From Candidatus Tayloriibacteriota bacterium (lineage in GTDB: Bacteria > Patescibacteriota > Minisyncoccia > Phycocordibacterales > JARIHA01), in NCBI GenBank assembly GCA_029288475.1, contig JARIHA010000131.1, positions 1 through 21,919 of the forward strand: a stretch of 21,919 nt of DNA. Direction: 5' to 3'. The position numbers were made by a program, and so were the translations under genes. A model generated the notes under the pieces. It was not told the origin of the DNA. It did not search any database and saw only the letters and a list, made by a program, of their open reading frames with translations. Position 1 is the stretch's first letter; every line of letters starts with the position of its first letter. Shown one piece after another: positions 21,887 to 21,919 of the stretch.

Positions 21887-21895
21887 AGCATAACA
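21887..21895 (-). promoter_or_regulatory. extended -10 (TGTTATGCT) 7 nt before the probable original ATG at 21879
   Basis: It has the same TGn plus 7-nt spacing as recO, argS and the Ig-repeat gene, which supports 21879 as the ancestral start of the deoxyribosyltransferase-like gene. Confidence 0.45.
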
Positions 21896-21919
21896 CAAGA
21901 AATAAAAAAACGCTCTGGG

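Noticed and set aside
1..21919. Alternative genetic code (UGA as Gly or Trp)
   Set aside because: Genes end normally at TAA, TAG and TGA, with no in-frame UGA in conserved domains.
1..21919. tRNA, rRNA, CRISPR arrays, insertion sequences, phage integration sites
   Set aside because: No cloverleaf, regular spacer-repeat pattern, transposase, integrase or terminal inverted repeats were found by eye. A covariance-model search would be needed to exclude small RNAs fully.

Overview
The window reads as a chromosomal piece of a Patescibacteria/CPR genome, most likely a Parcubacteria-type lineage. This is inferred from gene content and style: compact housekeeping genes with short spacers, a short RecO, an MetRS without its C-terminal tail, a single-TM protein with Ig-like repeats beside recO and glyS, an AI-2E-family permease, and many small unrecognised genes. 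The standard genetic code fits every gene. No tRNA, rRNA, CRISPR array, transposase or integrase was seen. The species cannot be named from sequence alone.

Layout. Nearly everything lies on the minus strand, so transcription runs from high to low coordinates. At the left edge is the rpsF-ssb-rpsR ribosomal/replication operon, with rpsR cut by the window edge. Next come tatD, metG, an AI-2E-family permease and an M16 zinc peptidase (1.2-5.8 kb), then glycyl-tRNA synthetase, the large Ig-repeat membrane protein and recO (6-9.9 kb). An isoleucyl-tRNA synthetase (10.5-14.1 kb) carries a complete histidine-phosphatase domain nested inside it, and argS follows (14.8-16.5 kb). Three small genes of unknown function (about 10.0-10.4, 14.2-14.7 and 16.6-16.8 kb) sit between the synthetase genes, each closed by its own intrinsic terminator.

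From 16.9 kb to the right edge is a thymidylate-supply island: dut, tmk, glyA, a MazG-like pyrophosphohydrolase and dCMP deaminase on the minus strand, and thyA and folA diverging on the plus strand. At the end is a nucleoside 2-deoxyribosyltransferase-like gene that appears frameshifted near its start. dCMP deaminase and dUTPase both yield dUMP. ThyA methylates dUMP with methylene-THF from GlyA, DHFR recycles the folate, and Tmk phosphorylates dTMP.

Signals. The clearest theme is translation without a leader. Many housekeeping genes have a sigma70 -10 box, often extended (TGn), only 6-10 nt before the ATG, and no Shine-Dalgarno sequence. At least two of the three orphan genes instead have a real leader with a Shine-Dalgarno. 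The two most unusual objects are the IleRS/histidine-phosphatase composite and the small secreted repeat protein near 10.2 kb, whose reading frame is broken by what looks like one extra base.
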